Shown in pieces: positions 63,910 through 64,000 of a DNA stretch of 64,000 bases. A model generated the notes under the pieces. The model made no database searches and was not told the DNA's origin. It was given only the letters and a program-made list of their open reading frames with translations. Made by a program: the position numbers and the translations under genes. The stretch spans positions 496,101-560,100 of the forward strand of contig NZ_LMSD01000012.1 in NCBI RefSeq assembly GCF_001428045.1, read 5' to 3'. Source of the DNA: Paenibacillus sp. Soil750 (GTDB lineage Bacteria; Bacillota; Bacilli; Paenibacillales; NBRC-103111). Each line of letters opens with the position of its first letter. Position 1 is the first letter of the stretch.

Positions 63910-64000
63910 CTTGTTTCCTCCTTTCACTAGGTCGATGACTCTACTGTACGTTGGATCGCTCCTTCATAAAAGTTTAAGATGTAGACAAAATCACTGATTT

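Overview
The window looks like a chromosomal piece of a spore-forming, Gram-positive carbohydrate degrader, most likely Paenibacillus or a close relative. The evidence is an alpha/beta-type small acid-soluble spore protein with a sigma-G-like promoter, S-layer-homology (SLH) cell-wall anchors, several YesM/YesN-type two-component pairs, Lpl-type CUT1 sugar importers, and very large modular secreted glycosidases. Almost every gene is on the minus strand. No rRNA, tRNA, CRISPR array or insertion sequence was seen.

Region 1 (1-23758) is an arabinan, arabinogalactan or galactofuranose-type utilisation locus. In transcription order it has a 1815-residue two-enzyme protein ending in a dockerin; an SLH-anchored single-cohesin protein resembling OlpA; a GH43 enzyme carrying both a cohesin and a dockerin; a complete YtfQRT-YjfF-type furanose importer; a histidine kinase, a response regulator and a membrane-anchored tandem double sugar-binding protein, probably the sensor; an extracytoplasmic thioredoxin-like protein; and a secreted GH127 beta-L-arabinofuranosidase cut by the window edge. 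The cohesin, SLH and dockerin parts together suggest a small cell-surface enzyme complex. Two promoters here share an 11-base element at the -35 position.

Region 2 (23882-30993) is mixed accessory material: a deletion scar joining remnants of a divergent AraC/GH42 pair, an AraC regulator, a DUF1450 protein, a phytanoyl-CoA-dioxygenase-like enzyme, a Bcr/CflA-type exporter, a Rieske protein plus membrane desaturase pair resembling MocE/MocD, a divergent AraC regulator, and the spore protein gene.

Region 3 (31039-47189) looks built for an acidic, mannose- and glucuronate-containing polysaccharide of xanthan type: SGNH esterase, GH88 unsaturated glucuronyl hydrolase, YesM/YesN pair, CUT1 importer, a PL8 lyase and a GH92 alpha-mannosidase with a divergent AraC regulator. 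The PL8 gene is broken. A 27-base box, at the same distance from two start codons and also found at the broken PL8 gene, defines a small regulon.

Region 4 (47190-64000) holds a second CUT1 importer and three heparinase-II/III-like lyases. Two are cytoplasmic and one is secreted; the secreted one is a paralogue of one of the cytoplasmic ones, and its SLH anchor has been cut off by a frameshifting deletion. The shared theme is outside cutting, import by dedicated ABC systems, and inside finishing, each locus with its own sensor. Several outside components are decaying.
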